Source: Syntrophomonadaceae bacterium (GTDB lineage: Bacteria > Bacillota > Dethiobacteria > PWVN01). From it: a DNA stretch of 5,905 bases. The first letter of the stretch is position 1; each line of letters starts with the position of its first letter. The position numbers and the translations under genes are program-made. Shown in pieces: positions 5,022 to 5,905 of the stretch. The stretch is taken from assembly GCA_007136165.1 (NCBI GenBank), contig SLHK01000180.1:1-5905 (forward strand), written 5' to 3'. Under the pieces are notes generated by a model. The model ran no database searches. It was not told where the DNA came from and worked only from the letters and a program-made list of their open reading frames with translations.

Positions 5022-5905
5022 ATGGTAAGAGAGATTCGCAAGGCCGCCGTCCTGGGGGCCGGGACCATGGGGGCCTCCATTGCCGCTCACCTGGCCAATG
5101 TGGGGATACCCTGTTATCTGCTGGATATCGTGCTTCCCGAGCCCTCGGAGGGGGAGAAAAAGGCAGGGATTACCCGGGAGGACAAAAGTTTTCGCAACAA
5201 ACTGGCGGCAGGGGCCGTTGAAAATCTGGCAAAAATGCGCCCCTCACCCCTTTATGATAAAAAAGACGCAGCCCTGCTGACCCCGGGCAACCTGGAAGAC
5301 GACCTGAAGGTGGTTTCCGAAGTGGATTGGGTCATAGAGGTGGTAGTGGAGCGCATGGACATCAAGAAACAACTTCTGGAGAAACTGGAGGGTTTCCGGC
5401 AGCCGGGGACCATAGTCAGCACCAACACCTCGGGCCTGTCCGTCAACGGTATGGTGGAAGGGCGCTCCCCTGAGTTCAAGAAGCACTTCCTGGGCACCCA
5501 TTTTTTTAACCCGCCCCGGTACATGAAGCTTCTTGAAGTTATACCCGGGGAGGAAACGGATCCGGAGATTGTGGAATTCTTTAAAAGATTTGCCGACGGG
5601 GTCCTGGGGAAAGGGGTGGTCCTGGCCAAGGATACCCCCAACTTCATTGCCAACCGCATCGGCGTTTACGGCCTTCTGCGAACGGTGGAGCACATGGAAA
5701 AAGAAGGGCTGACGATTTCAGATGTGGACGCCCTCACCGGGCCGGCCATGGGGCGTCCCAGGAGCGCTACCTTCCGCACCCTGGATATGGTGGGGCTGGA
5801 TGTTTTCCTGCACGTGGCCCGGAATGTGGGGGAATCCGTCACGGAAGACTGGGAAGTGAAAGCTTTTGAAATACCTGCCTTTATCGAAGATATGGCCGGG
5901 AAAAA
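5022..5905 (+). CDS. fadN: 3-hydroxyacyl-CoA dehydrogenase, FadN-like (partial)
   Basis: The first 294 residues of a beta-oxidation enzyme run off the window end. It would oxidise L-3-hydroxyacyl-CoA to 3-ketoacyl-CoA with NAD+. Seen: the Rossmann motif GAGTMG (12-17) with D35 at the end of beta-2 for NAD binding; E110 in 'VVVERMDIKK'; S137 in 'STNTSG'; the catalytic dyad H160 ('GTHFFNP') and E172 ('LLEVI'); and N211 in 'DTPNFIANRI'. An insertion after beta-2 (about residues 38-90, ending 'LTPGNLEDD') and 'GRPRSATFRTLDMVGLD' are typical of the YusL/FadN type found in Bacillus and many fatty-acid-degrading anaerobes, rather than of short clostridial Hbd. FadN proteins are about 790 residues with a C-terminal enoyl-CoA hydratase-like domain; that part is predicted but not visible. 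The start ATG has a strong AAGGAGG (5008-5014) seven bases upstream. Thiolase and acyl-CoA dehydrogenase genes would be expected downstream. Confidence 0.93.
   Translation, partial: MVREIRKAAVLGAGTMGASIAAHLANVGIPCYLLDIVLPEPSEGEKKAGITREDKSFRNKLAAGAVENLAKMRPSPLYDKKDAALLTPGNLEDDLKVVSEVDWVIEVVVERMDIKKQLLEKLEGFRQPGTIVSTNTSGLSVNGMVEGRSPEFKKHFLGTHFFNPPRYMKLLEVIPGEETDPEIVEFFKRFADGVLGKGVVLAKDTPNFIANRIGVYGLLRTVEHMEKEGLTISDVDALTGPAMGRPRSATFRTLDMVGLDVFLHVARNVGESVTEDWEVKAFEIPAFIEDMAGK

Noticed and set aside
5244..5693. Minus-strand open frames opposite fadN
   Set aside because: They lie opposite the catalytic core of the dehydrogenase, with low-complexity Ser/Arg composition and no domain.

Overview
The window is a stretch of chromosome from an endospore-forming, fairly GC-rich member of the Firmicutes. 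The gene content (spoIIE next to tilS and hpt, plus a FadN-type beta-oxidation enzyme) and the high GC for a clostridium suggest a Peptococcaceae/Desulfotomaculum-Pelotomaculum-like anaerobe. The lineage is inferred from protein resemblance and gene order only. All five genes lie on the + strand. I see no mobile element, CRISPR array, rRNA or tRNA.

Layout: (1) 23-265, a small FeoA/SH3-like protein. (2) 266-453, a control region for spoIIE with a perfect Spo0A box on the minus strand, a 6/7 box on the plus strand, and a sigma-A-like promoter whose -10 and -35 elements are unusually far apart, as at known Spo0A-activated promoters. (3) 454-2649, spoIIE, the membrane-bound PP2C phosphatase that activates sigma F in the forespore. 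It keeps all domain landmarks but lacks a block of about 70 residues between the coiled-coil region and the phosphatase domain. (4) 2650-2817, a hairpin-prone stretch, a clear rho-independent terminator, and a run of GCAGGAA-like heptamers spaced exactly 20 bp apart. (5) 2818-4278, tilS, then 4278-4814, hpt, overlapping by one base. (6) 4815-5021, an AT-rich leader that carries another GCAGGAA and GG(A/C)G-type pair with the same 20-bp phase. (7) 5022 to the window edge, the NAD-binding half of a FadN-like 3-hydroxyacyl-CoA dehydrogenase, cut off by the window.

How the genes work together: spoIIE is a monocistronic sporulation gene, closed off by its own terminator. tilS and hpt form a translationally coupled housekeeping pair (tRNA-Ile lysidine synthesis and purine salvage). 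In many Firmicutes this pair is followed by ftsH; here fadN follows instead. feoA and fadN look unrelated in function to the spoIIE-tilS-hpt core.

The genes are mostly well-known families and I found no new multi-gene system. The observations most worth following are the shortened regulatory region of SpoIIE, the Spo0A-type promoter architecture, the 20-bp-phased heptamers in two separate intergenic regions, and the loss of ftsH from its usual place.
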